Assembly (NCBI GenBank): GCA_947626755.1
Contig: CANQTP010000001.1
Span: 62,001 to 126,000, forward strand
Origin: an uncultured Clostridia bacterium
Lineage (GTDB): Bacteria > Bacillota > Clostridia > Oscillospirales > Ruminococcaceae
Reading direction: 5' to 3'
DNA length: 64,000 nt
The translations under genes and the position numbers were made by a program. Positions 1-9,789 of this stretch are shown in pieces. Each line of letters opens with the position of its first letter. Positions within the stretch are counted from its first letter, which is position 1. The notes beneath the pieces were generated by a model. The model worked only from the letters and a program-made list of their open reading frames with translations, searched no databases and was not told the origin of the DNA.

Positions 1-1
1 T

Positions 2-247
2 GAGAAAATGCAAGACAGGATAATCAAGTTCGTTTCAAGCAACAGCAGGATCCCGCCCGAACGGTACAGGGAGCTTGTTATGAATACGGGGGAACTTACC
101 ATGGATATGGGAACTGTCCTTGACGGCGACGCCGCAGTCTCCGAGGGGCTGATAGACTCGCTGGGAACGCTTTCCGACGCCATAAGCGCGCTTTACGAAC
201 TTATCGAGAACAGCGAACCACGCTATCCCGATGATAATAACGGGTAA
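2..247 (+). CDS. tepA: TepA/ClpP-like serine protease, C-terminal fragment
   Basis: The frame is open to the left edge, so only about the last 82 residues are visible. They match the C-terminal part of the Bacillota TepA (YmfB) branch of the ClpP/crotonase-fold proteases: the FVSSNSRI and MGTVLDGDAAVSEGLID stretches correspond to the helix and the 'GEEAV..GLID' turn that close the fold. The catalytic Ser/His/Asp lie upstream of the window. Position just before ftsK is the conserved context of this gene (tepA-spoIIIE in Bacillus), which supports the call more than the fragment alone. It is probably a soluble cytoplasmic protease; the true start cannot be seen. Confidence 0.75.
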   Translation, partial: EKMQDRIIKFVSSNSRIPPERYRELVMNTGELTMDMGTVLDGDAAVSEGLIDSLGTLSDAISALYELIENSEPRYPDDNNG

Positions 248-351
248 TTTCCCGCGCTTTTCGGGAATATCTATATAAGGCAACCCCGCGCATCTGCACG
301 GCAATCTTTGTGCGGTGCTGCCTAAAAATAAACAGAAAAGGAATGTATTTT

Positions 352-1218
352 ATGACTGTACTTGAAGCAATTTTACAGGGAATTTTACAGGGCTTGACAG
401 AGTTCCTGCCTGTGTCCAGTTCGGGACATCTGTCGCTTTTTCAGCACTTTACGGGTCTTGACGGTGAAAGCGCGGTGACTATGACCATTATCCTGCACCT
501 CGGAACACTTTTAGCGGTGTTTGTAGCATTTTGGAACAAGATAAAAGCGCTTATTATCGAGGCGTTCAGAATGATAGGGGACATTTTCACGGGAAAATTC
601 AAGTGGAAAACCATGAACCCCGAACGGCGAATGATAATTATGATAATAATTTCCATTCTGCCCCTGTTCGGATTCTACATATTTAAGGATTTCTTTGAGG
701 GACTTGCTTCCGACCCGTCAATTCTGGCGGAGGGAATTGCATTTCTCTACACGTCCGCGCTGCTTTTCCTCAGTACAAAGTTCGGGAAAGGCACAAAGAC
801 TGCGGGGGAAACTACCGTTCCCGCCGCGCTTACAATAGGCGTTTTTCAGGGAATTGCCCTCGTTCCAGGAATTTCCCGCTCAGGCTCTACTATCTGTTCC
901 GCGCTTTTCACGGGCATGAAACGGGAGGACGCCGTTGAATACAGCTTTATTCTCGGAATTCCCGTAATTCTTGCGGGCGCGGTGGTAAAACTGGGCGAAG
1001 CTTCCGCAAGCGAAATTACCGCAAATATCCTGCCCCTTATAGTAAGCTTCGTAGTCTCTGCCATTGCGGGATATTTTGCCATTTGGCTTGTAAAAGCTTT
1101 CGTAATGAACGACAAATTCAGCATTTTTGCTTGGTATACACTTGCTTTGGGAATAATCGTCATAATAATTGCAATTTACGAGATAACAACAGGAACAAGA
1201 GTTTCTTTTGTAAAATAA
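352..1218 (+). CDS. uppP: Undecaprenyl-diphosphatase UppP (BacA)
   Basis: This integral membrane enzyme removes a phosphate from undecaprenyl diphosphate, recycling the lipid carrier for peptidoglycan synthesis; loss or excess alters bacitracin sensitivity. The two family signatures are visible: the N-terminal Glu/Ser-rich stretch LTEFLPVSSSGHLS (about residues 15-28) and the PGISRSGST loop (about residues 172-180). About seven to eight hydrophobic helices follow the usual UppP pattern. The 288-residue length from ATG 352 fits the family (about 270). A longer GTG start at 310 exists, but the AAAAGG SD sits about 10 nt before 352. It lies 44 nt upstream of ftsK, probably co-transcribed. Confidence 0.95.
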   Translation: MTVLEAILQGILQGLTEFLPVSSSGHLSLFQHFTGLDGESAVTMTIILHLGTLLAVFVAFWNKIKALIIEAFRMIGDIFTGKFKWKTMNPERRMIIMIIISILPLFGFYIFKDFFEGLASDPSILAEGIAFLYTSALLFLSTKFGKGTKTAGETTVPAALTIGVFQGIALVPGISRSGSTICSALFTGMKREDAVEYSFILGIPVILAGAVVKLGEASASEITANILPLIVSFVVSAIAGYFAIWLVKAFVMNDKFSIFAWYTLALGIIVIIIAIYEITTGTRVSFVK

Positions 1219-1262
1219 TCAATAGTATAATTATTTGTAAAAAATACAGGGAGGAAAAATAA

Positions 1263-3881
1263 GTGGCTGAAAAGAAAAGACCCGCCAATTCAAAAGCCGC
1301 ACAGGAAGAAGCAAATCTCGGCGACAGAGTTCTGTGGTCGACCATACTTTTTGCGCTGGGAGTGCTTATACTTTTCTTTACGCTGATAAAGGGCGAGTCG
1401 GCTTGGCACAGCATACATAATATCTTTCTGGGAATGTTCGGATTTTCGGTGTTTATCGTTCCCGTGATAATGATATATGTTTCGGTAATGATCGCCACCG
1501 ACAGGTCAAGACAGGCTGTTCAGGGTAAAGTTATACAGTGCTTTATAATCATCTTCCTTGTATCGTCCTTTGTGCAGATAGTTTCGGGAACGGAGATCCC
1601 CGAGGGGAATTTCTTTAACGACATTATCCCCCTGCTTTATTCCGAGGGTAAACAACTCCGCGGCGGCGGCGTTTTCGGGTCGCTGCTTGCAGTTCCCTTG
1701 CTGCTGCTTTTCAAAAGAACAGGCGCGGCAATAATCATAGTCCTGCTGATGTTCGTTTTCATAATGATATTTGCAAACAAGACGGTCATAGACATTATAA
1801 ACTTTATAAAACGCGGTTTTGCGGCGGCAAATGCCGCTCGTGAGGAATATGTTCCCGAAAATGACGGGGACTTCGTTCCGCCGTCGGGAGCAAAGTCTGC
1901 AAAGGGCAAAAAGCCCGTTCCCAACGCGGACGTTCCGCAAAGCGTGGTAAAGGAAAAATCCAAGAATTTCAATGTGGATATTCCCATGCCCGCAGGTCAG
2001 AAAGGCAAGAAAGCGGAGGAAAGTTCCGCCAAAGCCGAGGACAAGCCCGAACTTTCCGAGCAGGAAATTTTCATGAATTCAATGCCCGCACACCCCGTTG
2101 CCGTTCCCTCGAAAGCTTCCGAGGAAGCAGTTGAAAAGGTAAAGACCGCCCGGAACGAACTTGACGACATTATAAAGAAAGCCGCCACGCTTCCCGAAAA
2201 GAAGAAACCCGCCGCGGCGCCGAATGTTCCGAAACCCGCGGAACAGAAAGCAAAGAAACAATCCACCCTTGCTTCAAACAAGATACAGACCGAGGAAGAA
2301 CTTGATATGCCCGACGCACCTACAGCGGCGGACATTCAGCAGGAAATTTCCGAACAGGCGGCGGAAACGGCAGTGTACGCATTTCCGCCCATTTCCCTGC
2401 TGAAAGATGTTGACAACAGTCTGAACGCCGCGGAAGCCGAAGCGGAAATGAAAGCCAACGCTGACACCCTTGTGGACACTCTGAAAAGTTTCGGCGTCCA
2501 GACGAGGATCGTGGATATTCACCGCGGACCGACTGTTACAAGATATGAGCTCCAGCCCAGTGCGGGCGTGAAGATTTCCAAAATAACGGGACTTGCGGAC
2601 GATATTGCCCTGAATCTTGCGGCGGCAGGGGTAAGGATCGAAGCACCTATCCCCGGAAAAGCCGCTGTCGGCGTTGAAGTTCCAAACAGGATAAAGGATA
2701 TTGTTACCATTCGCGAAATGATAGAAAGCCCCGAGTTTGCAAACAACAAGAGCAAGCTCAGCTTCGTTGTTGGAAAGAACATCGATGGCGACATTATGAT
2801 AGGCGATATTGCCAAAATGCCCCATATGATAATTGCGGGAACCACAGGTTCGGGTAAGTCTGTTTGTACAAATAGTATAATTATGAGTATTCTATACAAT
2901 GCAACACCTGACGAAGTGCGGCTTGTGCTTATCGACCCGAAAATGGTCGAATTCAAGGTTTATGACGGAATTCCGCACCTGCTCATTCCTGTAGTTACCG
3001 ACCCGAGAAAGGCGGCGGGCGCGCTTTCGTGGGCAGTTCAGGAAATGCTGAAACGTTACAAGCTTTTTGCGGATTATAACGTCCGCGACCACGGCGGTTA
3101 CAACGAAATGGCTGCGGAGACCGAAGGCGTTGAGCCGCTGCCGAAGATAGTCATTATTATAGACGAACTTGCCGACCTGATGATGGCGGCTTCAAACGAG
3201 GTGGAAGATTCCATATGCCGACTTGCGCAGATGGCGCGTGCGGCGGGTATGCACCTTATAATTGCGACACAAAGACCGACAGTTGACGTTATTACGGGAC
3301 TTATCAAGGCAAATATCCCCTCAAGAATTGCCCTTACCGTTTCTTCCCAGATAGACAGCCGAACAATTATCGACACGGCAGGCGCGGAAAAACTTCTTGG
3401 TCACGGCGATATGCTTTACTACCCGCAGGGAATTCCCAAGCCCATCAGAATACAGGGCTGTTTTGCTTCCACAAAGGAAGTGGAAGCTGTTGTGGAATTC
3501 ATCAAGAGCGGCGGAACGGTAGAATATTCCAGTGAGATCATTGAAGAAATTGAAAAGAATATGCCCGCGGTCAAGGGCGAGAAATCGTCTTCCGACAGTG
3601 ACAGCGTTCCAAGCGGAGACGGAGACATCATCGACCAAGCGGTGGAGGTTCTCATAGATGCGGGACAAGCTTCCGTATCATATTTGCAGAGGAAGCTGAA
3701 ACTGGGTTACGCCCGTGCGGCGCGTGTCATGGACGAACTTGAAGAATTAGGCGTTGTAGGTCCTTACGAGGGTTCAAAGCCCCGTTCTGTGCTTGTTACC
3801 CGCGAGATGTGGCTGCAAAGAAAGCTTATAAATCAGGATAATGTTTCGGACAGCGGCGCCGAGGATGATAGTGAAAACTGA
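1263..3881 (+). CDS. ftsK: DNA translocase FtsK/SpoIIIE
   Basis: Hexameric membrane-anchored DNA pump that moves chromosome ends through the closing septum at division or sporulation. In order: four predicted transmembrane helices (about residues 20-180), an Ala/Pro/Lys-rich linker (about 195-370), the alpha/beta motor with Walker A GTTGSGKS (about 525-533) and Walker B IVIIIDELADL (about 628-638), and the C-terminal gamma winged helix that reads orienting DNA motifs (about 788-850, containing SYLQRKLKLGYARAARVMD). The length of 872 residues is normal. The start is a GTG with a strong GGGAGGA SD. Presence of spoIIID later in the window makes a SpoIIIE role during sporulation plausible, but sequence alone does not separate FtsK from SpoIIIE. 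Confidence 0.96.
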   Translation: MAEKKRPANSKAAQEEANLGDRVLWSTILFALGVLILFFTLIKGESAWHSIHNIFLGMFGFSVFIVPVIMIYVSVMIATDRSRQAVQGKVIQCFIIIFLVSSFVQIVSGTEIPEGNFFNDIIPLLYSEGKQLRGGGVFGSLLAVPLLLLFKRTGAAIIIVLLMFVFIMIFANKTVIDIINFIKRGFAAANAAREEYVPENDGDFVPPSGAKSAKGKKPVPNADVPQSVVKEKSKNFNVDIPMPAGQKGKKAEESSAKAEDKPELSEQEIFMNSMPAHPVAVPSKASEEAVEKVKTARNELDDIIKKAATLPEKKKPAAAPNVPKPAEQKAKKQSTLASNKIQTEEELDMPDAPTAADIQQEISEQAAETAVYAFPPISLLKDVDNSLNAAEAEAEMKANADTLVDTLKSFGVQTRIVDIHRGPTVTRYELQPSAGVKISKITGLADDIALNLAAAGVRIEAPIPGKAAVGVEVPNRIKDIVTIREMIESPEFANNKSKLSFVVGKNIDGDIMIGDIAKMPHMIIAGTTGSGKSVCTNSIIMSILYNATPDEVRLVLIDPKMVEFKVYDGIPHLLIPVVTDPRKAAGALSWAVQEMLKRYKLFADYNVRDHGGYNEMAAETEGVEPLPKIVIIIDELADLMMAASNEVEDSICRLAQMARAAGMHLIIATQRPTVDVITGLIKANIPSRIALTVSSQIDSRTIIDTAGAEKLLGHGDMLYYPQGIPKPIRIQGCFASTKEVEAVVEFIKSGGTVEYSSEIIEEIEKNMPAVKGEKSSSDSDSVPSGDGDIIDQAVEVLIDAGQASVSYLQRKLKLGYARAARVMDELEELGVVGPYEGSKPRSVLVTREMWLQRKLINQDNVSDSGAEDDSEN

Positions 3882-4004
3882 ACAAAATTTGTGAAATGTA
3901 TTTGTGCATATATACAAATATATCTTACAAAATCAATAAAATCATTGTAATTTTTATTCCGATGAGTATAATAAATAGTGTGGTTATGATTTTATAACCA
4001 TAGT

Positions 4005-4083
4005 TATAATTATGATAGTATACTCTCGGCAGTAGTTGCCCCACCATAAGGGGATTTACAAGACCGAGGGTATTTTTATTTTG
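4005..4083 (+). ncRNA. Structured leader or small RNA ending in a terminator-like hairpin
   Basis: A -10-like TATAAT at 4005-4010 precedes a compact structure. Bases 4020-4029 pair with 4064-4073 (ten pairs, one G-U). Inside sits a CCCC/GGGG hairpin (4039-4042 with 4050-4053, loop ACCATAA). A T-rich tract follows at 4071-4082. It ends right at the ATG (4087) of the next gene, so it could be an attenuator of that gene or a separate RNA of about 65 nt. I do not recognise a known riboswitch class in it. The -35 is poor. Confidence 0.45.
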
Positions 4084-4086
4084 GAG

Positions 4087-4524
4087 ATGAGTCGGTTAAT
4101 TAAAATTCTTAATTTTATCAAAAATCATTCATATTTATTTGTGAATATGTTCGGAATATTTCTGACGGTAACAAGTCTTTTTTCGGAAACAATGGCATTT
4201 GGCGGGGTATTTATTCTGCTTCTGGCAGCATTTGCATTTTCGGAGCGTATTATATTGATCTTTGCCGCGATAGTGTTTATCTTCCTTAATCTCGGCGCAG
4301 GCGCGTGTGTTGAAAACAACAAAAAAGCCGGTGCGATCATTCTTTCGCTTCTTTTCGGATCGATAGGCGGCTGTGTGGCTGCTCACACAACAAATAAAAA
4401 ATTTGCCGGAAGAAAGGCAATGGATCTGATACTGATATTACATATATGGCTTGTTTTATGGATAGCTGTGTCCTACCGGCTGTATTCTTCCGGACATTAT
4501 GCCCTTGCGGAATATTACTTATAA
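4087..4524 (+). CDS. Small membrane protein of unknown function
   Basis: A 145-residue protein with three to four hydrophobic helices. A hydrophobic N-terminal half (residues about 15-75) is followed by LLFGSIGGCVAAHTTNKKF, a Gly-rich turn and basic patch that loosely recalls the DUF1294 family of small membrane proteins, then a last helix LILILHIWLVLWIAVS. The similarity is too weak for a firm family name. The start is uncertain: GGAG abuts ATG 4087 directly, a poor spacing, and an in-frame TTG at 4036 lies inside the upstream RNA structure. The terminator-like hairpin immediately before the gene suggests attenuation control. It is followed 29 nt later by the ygiQ-like gene. Confidence 0.6.
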   Translation: MSRLIKILNFIKNHSYLFVNMFGIFLTVTSLFSETMAFGGVFILLLAAFAFSERIILIFAAIVFIFLNLGAGACVENNKKAGAIILSLLFGSIGGCVAAHTTNKKFAGRKAMDLILILHIWLVLWIAVSYRLYSSGHYALAEYYL

Positions 4525-4553
4525 AAGGATAATTTTTGTCGGAGGTGAATTTT

Positions 4554-6479
4554 ATGCCTTTTCTTCCTGTTTCGGCGGAAGATATGAAAGAGCGGGGAAT
4601 TTCTCAGCTTGATTTTATATGCATAACAGGCGACAGCTATGTGGATCACCCGAGTTTTGGAATTTCCATTATATCAAGAGTAATAGAAAGCCTTGGATAT
4701 ACCGTGGGTATAATTTCGCAGCCCGACTGGCACTCCGATAAGGACTTTAAAAAGCTTGGAAAGCCGAAATTTGCCTTTATGATAACTTCGGGGAATATTG
4801 ATTCCATGGTGGCGCATTACACTTCCGCAAAGAAAAAGCGTTCCGACGACGCTTACACCGCAGGAGGAAAGGCGGGGAAACGTCCCGACCGCGCGGTTAC
4901 TGTTTACTGTAAGAAGATACGCGAAATTTACGGGGATATTCCCATCGGCATAGGCGGTCTTGAAGCTTCCCTGCGGCGTTTTGCCCACTATGACTACTGG
5001 GACGATGCGGTGCGCCCGTCCATTCTGGAAGAAAGCGGCGCGGACATTCTTATGTACGGCATGGGCGAACACCAGATCGCGGAGATCTGCAATCGTCTTG
5101 CGGCGGGGGAAAACATTCACTCCCTTACCGATATCCGCGGAACGGCGTACCTTTGCGAACCCAAGGACACGCCTTTCGGGGCGGTGGAATGTCCCTCCCT
5201 GAAGCTTTGCCGCGAGGATAAGAAGTCCTACGCCATTGCCTGCCGTCAGCAGTACGACTGGCAGGACGAAGTTTACGGACGGACGATAATTCAGCGGCAG
5301 GAGAAATATATGCTTGTGCAATTGCCCCCATCGCCTGTTCTCACAACGGAAGAACTTGACAAGGTCTACGCCTTGCCGTATATGCGCACCTATCACCCCA
5401 TGTACGAAAAGGACGGCGGCGTTCCGGGAATAAAGGAAGTGGAGTTTTCCATAACCCACAACCGCGGCTGTTTCGGGAACTGCAATTTCTGTTCCATTGC
5501 CCTGCATCAGGGGCGGAAAATTGCCGTCCGCAGCGAGGAAAGTATTCTTGCGGAAGCGAAACTTCTCACCACGCTGCCGAACTTCAAAGGCTACATTCAC
5601 GATGTGGGAGGACCTACCGCAAATTTCCGAGCGCCAAGCTGTCACAAGCAGCTTGAAAGCGGTCTTTGCAAAGGTAAAAAGTGTCTCGCTCCCACGCCCT
5701 GCAAGAATCTTGAAGCAGATCATACAGAATATCTTGACCTCCTCCGCAAAATACGGGCAATTCCCGGAATAAAACGAGTCTTTATCCGAAGCGGCATAAG
5801 ATACGACTATCTTATGGAGGACAAGAACGACGAGTTCATGCGGGAACTTATAGAGTACCACGTCAGCGGTCAGCTTAAAGTTGCCCCGGAACACTGTTCC
5901 GCGGCAGTTCTTGACAAAATGGGAAAGCCCCACATTGAAGCATATAAGAAATTTCAGGATAAATTTTACAGAATTACGGGACAGATAGGAAAGGAGCAGT
6001 ATCTCGTTCCCTATCTCATGTCCTCACACCCGGGAAGCACCCTTAAAGAAGCGGTGGAACTGGCGCTATTCCTGAAAAGCCTGAAGATCCGTCCCGAACA
6101 GGTGCAGGATTTTTACCCCACTCCGGGAACGATTTCGACTTGTATGTTTTACACAGGGCTTGACCCGTACACAATGGAGAAAGTCTACGTTCCGAAAACG
6201 CCCGGGGAAAAGGCTATGCAGCGGGCTTTGCTGCAATATTTCCGCCCCGAAAATCAACGAAAAGTCATTGAAGCTTTGCAGAAAGCTCACCGCACCGACC
6301 TTATAGGTCACGGAAAGGACTGCCTTGTAAAGCCCGATGCGAAATATCTTGCGGAAATTGCCGAGAAGCAGCGCAATTCCAATAAGAAAGGAAATGGAGA
6401 TAAATGGCGGCAAGCAGGAAACGCTCGTCAAAATCAAAACAGACCGCAAAAGCAGCAGCAAAAACGGCGCAGGGGTTAG
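4554..6479 (+). CDS. ygiQ: YgiQ-family radical SAM protein
   Basis: A 641-residue radical S-adenosylmethionine protein of the YgiQ (UPF0313) family, whose reaction is not known. An N-terminal Rossmann-like region ([16 protein letters not shown] near the start, the family hallmark) precedes the radical SAM barrel with the Cx3Cx2C cluster motif CFGNCNFC at about residues 305-312. A second Cys-rich stretch ([21 protein letters not shown], shortened here to its spacing) and [14 protein letters not shown] are also typical. The tail after residue 610 is Lys/Gln/Asn-rich. ATG 4554 is preferred over TTG 4536 because GGAGGTG lies 6 nt before it. Its last 76 nt overlap the next gene. Confidence 0.93.
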   Translation: MPFLPVSAEDMKERGISQLDFICITGDSYVDHPSFGISIISRVIESLGYTVGIISQPDWHSDKDFKKLGKPKFAFMITSGNIDSMVAHYTSAKKKRSDDAYTAGGKAGKRPDRAVTVYCKKIREIYGDIPIGIGGLEASLRRFAHYDYWDDAVRPSILEESGADILMYGMGEHQIAEICNRLAAGENIHSLTDIRGTAYLCEPKDTPFGAVECPSLKLCREDKKSYAIACRQQYDWQDEVYGRTIIQRQEKYMLVQLPPSPVLTTEELDKVYALPYMRTYHPMYEKDGGVPGIKEVEFSITHNRGCFGNCNFCSIALHQGRKIAVRSEESILAEAKLLTTLPNFKGYIHDVGGPTANFRAPSCHKQLESGLCKGKKCLAPTPCKNLEADHTEYLDLLRKIRAIPGIKRVFIRSGIRYDYLMEDKNDEFMRELIEYHVSGQLKVAPEHCSAAVLDKMGKPHIEAYKKFQDKFYRITGQIGKEQYLVPYLMSSHPGSTLKEAVELALFLKSLKIRPEQVQDFYPTPGTISTCMFYTGLDPYTMEKVYVPKTPGEKAMQRALLQYFRPENQRKVIEALQKAHRTDLIGHGKDCLVKPDAKYLAEIAEKQRNSNKKGNGDKWRQAGNARQNQNRPQKQQQKRRRG

Positions 6480-7390
6480 GGATCTCTCCCGCTCTGGCGT
6501 TCATACTCATACTTTTAGGCGCGGTCTTTGTTTACTGCATACACCTTGAAACAGGCGGCGAGGAAATTCCCGACTCGGCGGTCTCCACGTTCATTGACAG
6601 GGACGCCGACTTGCAGATACATTTCATTGATGTCGGGCAGGGGGACTGTTCACTTATAATGTATAAAGATTCCGCCATGCTCATAGACTGCGGCGAAGCG
6701 GAAGAAGCGAAAACTGTAATTTCATACCTTAAAAAGCAGGGTATAGAAAAACTTGACTATGTTGTGGCGACACACCCACACTCCGACCATATGGGAGCAA
6801 TGTCCTACATAATTTCGGAATTTGAGATAGGGAAAGTCATTGCTCCGAGGGTAAAGGACGAGCTTACGCCAACTTCCAAGGTCTACAGGAATTTCTTGCA
6901 GGCACTTAAAAGCAAGGGTCTGAAACTTACCGCCGCAAAGCCGCATAAAAGCTATTCTTTTGAGAAATCGGACGAGGACGACGCGCCGCCCCAATTTGAA
7001 ATTCTTGCGCCGCTGAAAGATTACGACGACCTGAATAATTATTCTGTAGTCCTGCGGCTCACATACGGTTCAACTTCCTATCTTTTCACGGGAGATGCTG
7101 AAAAAATTGCGGAAAGTGACATTCTGGACGAGGGTGAAAACGTGGATTCGGACGTTTTAAAGGTAGGGCATCACGGCAGCAGCACTTCCACAAGCGAGGA
7201 ATTCCTTGAAGCTGTTTCCCCCGAAAAATGCGTTATCCAGTACGGCGAGGGCAACAGTTACGGACACCCCCACGCGGAAACCATAGATGCCATTGAAAAT
7301 TTCGGCGCGGAATGGTACGGCACCGCAAAGAACGGGAATATCATCATATATTCCGACGGTGAGAGAATTTATGTAAAAACCGACAGATAG
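6404..7390 (+). CDS. Membrane-anchored ComEC-like metallo-beta-lactamase hydrolase
   Basis: A 328-residue protein with a basic N-terminus, one transmembrane helix (about residues 29-48) and an extracytoplasmic metallo-beta-lactamase domain resembling the C-terminal domain of the DNA-uptake protein ComEC. The [12 protein letters not shown] opening, the metal motif THPHSDHMG (about 122-130), FTGDAE (about 228) and VGHHGSSTS (about 250) are all present. Stand-alone proteins of this type are common in Clostridia; nuclease activity is assumed from the family, not shown. The gene starts 76 nt inside ygiQ, an unusually long overlap, and is followed 12 nt later by a DUF3006 gene, a frequent partner. 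Confidence 0.88.
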   Translation: MAASRKRSSKSKQTAKAAAKTAQGLGISPALAFILILLGAVFVYCIHLETGGEEIPDSAVSTFIDRDADLQIHFIDVGQGDCSLIMYKDSAMLIDCGEAEEAKTVISYLKKQGIEKLDYVVATHPHSDHMGAMSYIISEFEIGKVIAPRVKDELTPTSKVYRNFLQALKSKGLKLTAAKPHKSYSFEKSDEDDAPPQFEILAPLKDYDDLNNYSVVLRLTYGSTSYLFTGDAEKIAESDILDEGENVDSDVLKVGHHGSSTSTSEEFLEAVSPEKCVIQYGEGNSYGHPHAETIDAIENFGAEWYGTAKNGNIIIYSDGERIYVKTDR

Positions 7391-7402
7391 CGAGGAAATT
7401 AT

Positions 7403-7609
7403 ATGCTTATAGTTGACAGGATAGAGGACGGATTCGCCGTCATTGAAGATGAGGACAAGCATTTTGAAGCTGCTGTTTCAGAACTTGCAGAGGACGTCCG
7501 CGAGGGAGACGCGGTGATCCTTGAAAACGGGGTATATATAAAAGATATTTCCGCTGCGGAAAAGCTCCGCAGCGAGATCTTAAAACTGCAAAACGATCTC
7601 TGGGAATGA
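7403..7609 (+). CDS. DUF3006 small protein
   Basis: A 68-residue protein opening with LIVDRIEDGFAVIEDED and containing VREGDAVILENGVY, the pattern of DUF3006: a short beta-rich domain built on 'drieg.yavle' and 'eGDvl'. The function is unknown. DUF3006 genes often follow stand-alone ComEC-type metallo-beta-lactamase genes, as here, so the two products probably act together, but this is inference from neighbourhood. A GAGGAAA SD precedes the ATG. Confidence 0.8.
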   Translation: MLIVDRIEDGFAVIEDEDKHFEAAVSELAEDVREGDAVILENGVYIKDISAAEKLRSEILKLQNDLWE

Positions 7610-7646
7610 TCCCGAATGATCTCAAGGTTTATTAGGAGGAATTTTT

Positions 7647-8567
7647 ATGAGCAATGCGTCCAATTCCGCACCCGATGCAAATCTTTTCAACAAGCTCCAC
7701 GAGATAATGCCCTCGCTTTCAAAAGGACATAAAAAGATCGCAGAGTACATCATGACAAGATATGACAAAGCGGCTTTCATGACCGCTTCCAAGTTAGGTG
7801 CGATAACAGGGGTAAGCGAATCCACAGTGGTTCGGTTCGCCACGGAACTCGGGTTTGACGGCTATCCCGAACTGCAAAGAGCACTGAAAGAATTTACCAG
7901 CAACAAGCTCACCACCGTTCAGCGTATAGACGTTATGAACGATCAGCTTGGCGGCAACGACGGCAGCGATGTTTACGAAAAGGTCCTGAACATGGACATT
8001 GACAAGATCCGCAAGACCCTTGAAGAAGGCGACCGCGGGGAATTTTACCGCACTGTTGACACGCTCTGTCGGGCAAAGAACATTTACGTTATCGGCGCAC
8101 GTTCGGCGGCGGTGCTGGCGCGTTTCCTGTCGTTCTACTTCAACATGATGTTCGACAGTGTAAAGCTTGTACACACTACTTCCACAAGTGAAATGTTCGA
8201 GCAGATACTCAATATCGGCGAAAATGATATTATGATCGGCATAAGCTTTCCAAGATATTCAAAACACACCGTTCAGGCGTTCCAGTATGCTTCGGCGCAG
8301 GGCGCGAAAGTAATTGCCATCACCGACAGCAAAGCATCTCCTCTTGCGGCGTATGCGGATAACATTCTTCTTGCCCGCAGCGACATGGTCTCCTTTGCGG
8401 ATTCGCTTGTTGCGCCCATGAGCGTTATAAACGCGCTTATTGTTGCGGTAGGACTGCGTAAAAGCGACTACGTTATCCACAACTACGAACGTCTTGAAGA
8501 AATTTACGATGAATACGAGGTCTACAAGACTTCTGACGATAAGGAACAGGCAAATGACGGAAAATAA
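7647..8567 (+). CDS. RpiR/MurR-family transcriptional regulator
   Basis: A 306-residue regulator with an N-terminal RpiR helix-turn-helix (residues about 5-80; ITGVSESTVVRFATELGFDGYPELQ is the recognition region, cited here by its first and last residues) and a C-terminal SIS sugar-phosphate-binding domain (about 125-255; VIGARSAAVLARFL and ISFPRYSKHTVQ). Such proteins sense phosphosugars and control sugar or amino-sugar genes; the effector here cannot be told. A consensus AGGAGG SD lies 9 nt ahead. The 3' end overlaps the next gene by 14 nt, indicating translational coupling with a flavoprotein that has no obvious sugar role. Confidence 0.92.
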   Translation: MSNASNSAPDANLFNKLHEIMPSLSKGHKKIAEYIMTRYDKAAFMTASKLGAITGVSESTVVRFATELGFDGYPELQRALKEFTSNKLTTVQRIDVMNDQLGGNDGSDVYEKVLNMDIDKIRKTLEEGDRGEFYRTVDTLCRAKNIYVIGARSAAVLARFLSFYFNMMFDSVKLVHTTSTSEMFEQILNIGENDIMIGISFPRYSKHTVQAFQYASAQGAKVIAITDSKASPLAAYADNILLARSDMVSFADSLVAPMSVINALIVAVGLRKSDYVIHNYERLEEIYDEYEVYKTSDDKEQANDGK

Positions 8568-9789
8568 TTTTGACTGCATTGTTATCGGCGGCGGCGCGGC
8601 GGGAATGATGGCTGCGGGAACTGCTGCGGAGCGGGGCAGGAAAGTCCTGCTCATCGAAAAAAACGACCGCTTGGGGAAAAAGCTTTCCATTACGGGAAAA
8701 GGTCGGTGCAATGTTACAAATTTCTGCACAGATGAAGAATTTTTTGCTAACATTCCCGTAAATTCCCGATTTTTGTACTCCGCGTACAGTCGTTTCGGCT
8801 GTCGGGACTGTATGGAATTCTTTGAAAACTTGGGCGTTCCGCTAAAAATCGAGCGGGGAAACAGAGTTTTTCCCGTAAGCGACAAGGCGGCGGACATTGT
8901 GAATGCCTTGGAAAAATTCTGCAAAAAAAGCGGCGTTTCGACTTTTCACGGAAAAGTTACGGAAATAATTGCAGAAAGCGGCACAGTCCGCGGAGTTATT
9001 TGCGGAAATGACGTTTTTCACTCGGAAACGGTAATTATCGCCACAGGCGGGAAGTCATATCCGCGGACGGGTTCTGACGGTGACGGCTACAAATTTGCCG
9101 AAAAGTTAGGGCATACTATCGTGCCTTTGAAGCCGTCACTTGTGCCTTTGGAAACGGAGGAAAACTTCTGCAAAGAAATGATGGGACTTTCCCTGCGGAA
9201 TGTGGAAGTTTCGCTTTTTGACGGAAAAAGCGGAAAAATTCTGTTCAAGGACATGGGAGAGATGTTGTTTACGCACTTTGGAGTGTCGGGACCGCTTATA
9301 CTGAGTGCTTCCAGTCACATACGGGAACAGGAGCGGAAACGTTATAAAATTATCATTGACCTTAAACCCGCACTTGATCTTCCCACGTTGGACAAGCGTA
9401 TCCTGCGGGATTTTTCCGAAATTCCCAACCGCATTTTCGCCAATTCCCTTTCAAAGCTTCTCCCTTCCAAGATGATCCCGATAATAGTAAAACTGTCGGG
9501 GATCGCGCCCGACAAGCAGGTGAATTCTGTCACCAAGCAGGAACGTTCGGAACTTGCGAAGCTGATAAAAAATTTCCCGCTGACGGTTAAAGGTTTCCGT
9601 CCCATAGACGAAGCGATAATCACAAGCGGCGGGGTAAAGGTATCGGAAGTTTCCCCGAAAACCATGGAATCGAAGCTTATCAGCGGGCTTTTCTTTGCGG
9701 GAGAAGTTCTTGATGTTGACGCTTACACGGGCGGTTTCAATTTGCAGATAGCATTTTCCACCGCGAGGACTGCCGGCAAGGCAGGCTGA
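8554..9789 (+). CDS. HI0933/YhiN-family FAD-dependent oxidoreductase
   Basis: A 411-residue flavoprotein of the HI0933-like (BaiN/YhiN) family. The N-terminal dinucleotide-binding motif CIVIGGGAAGMMAAG (about residues 7-21), the family motif GRCNVTN (about 50-56), ATGGKSYPRTGS (about 162-173) and the C-terminal FAGEVLDVDAYTGGFNLQ (about 380-397) are all intact. Biochemical roles are poorly known; BaiN was proposed to act in bile-acid reduction, which cannot be inferred here. ATG 8554 overlaps the regulator gene by 14 nt. The last residues (..AGKAG) and the stop lie within a dispersed repeat element that begins at 9777. Confidence 0.9.
   Translation: MTENNFDCIVIGGGAAGMMAAGTAAERGRKVLLIEKNDRLGKKLSITGKGRCNVTNFCTDEEFFANIPVNSRFLYSAYSRFGCRDCMEFFENLGVPLKIERGNRVFPVSDKAADIVNALEKFCKKSGVSTFHGKVTEIIAESGTVRGVICGNDVFHSETVIIATGGKSYPRTGSDGDGYKFAEKLGHTIVPLKPSLVPLETEENFCKEMMGLSLRNVEVSLFDGKSGKILFKDMGEMLFTHFGVSGPLILSASSHIREQERKRYKIIIDLKPALDLPTLDKRILRDFSEIPNRIFANSLSKLLPSKMIPIIVKLSGIAPDKQVNSVTKQERSELAKLIKNFPLTVKGFRPIDEAIITSGGVKVSEVSPKTMESKLISGLFFAGEVLDVDAYTGGFNLQIAFSTARTAGKAG

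Noticed and set aside
4674-5933. 419-codon open frame on - opposite ygiQ
   Set aside because: Antisense to a complete radical SAM gene with intact motifs; no family resemblance.
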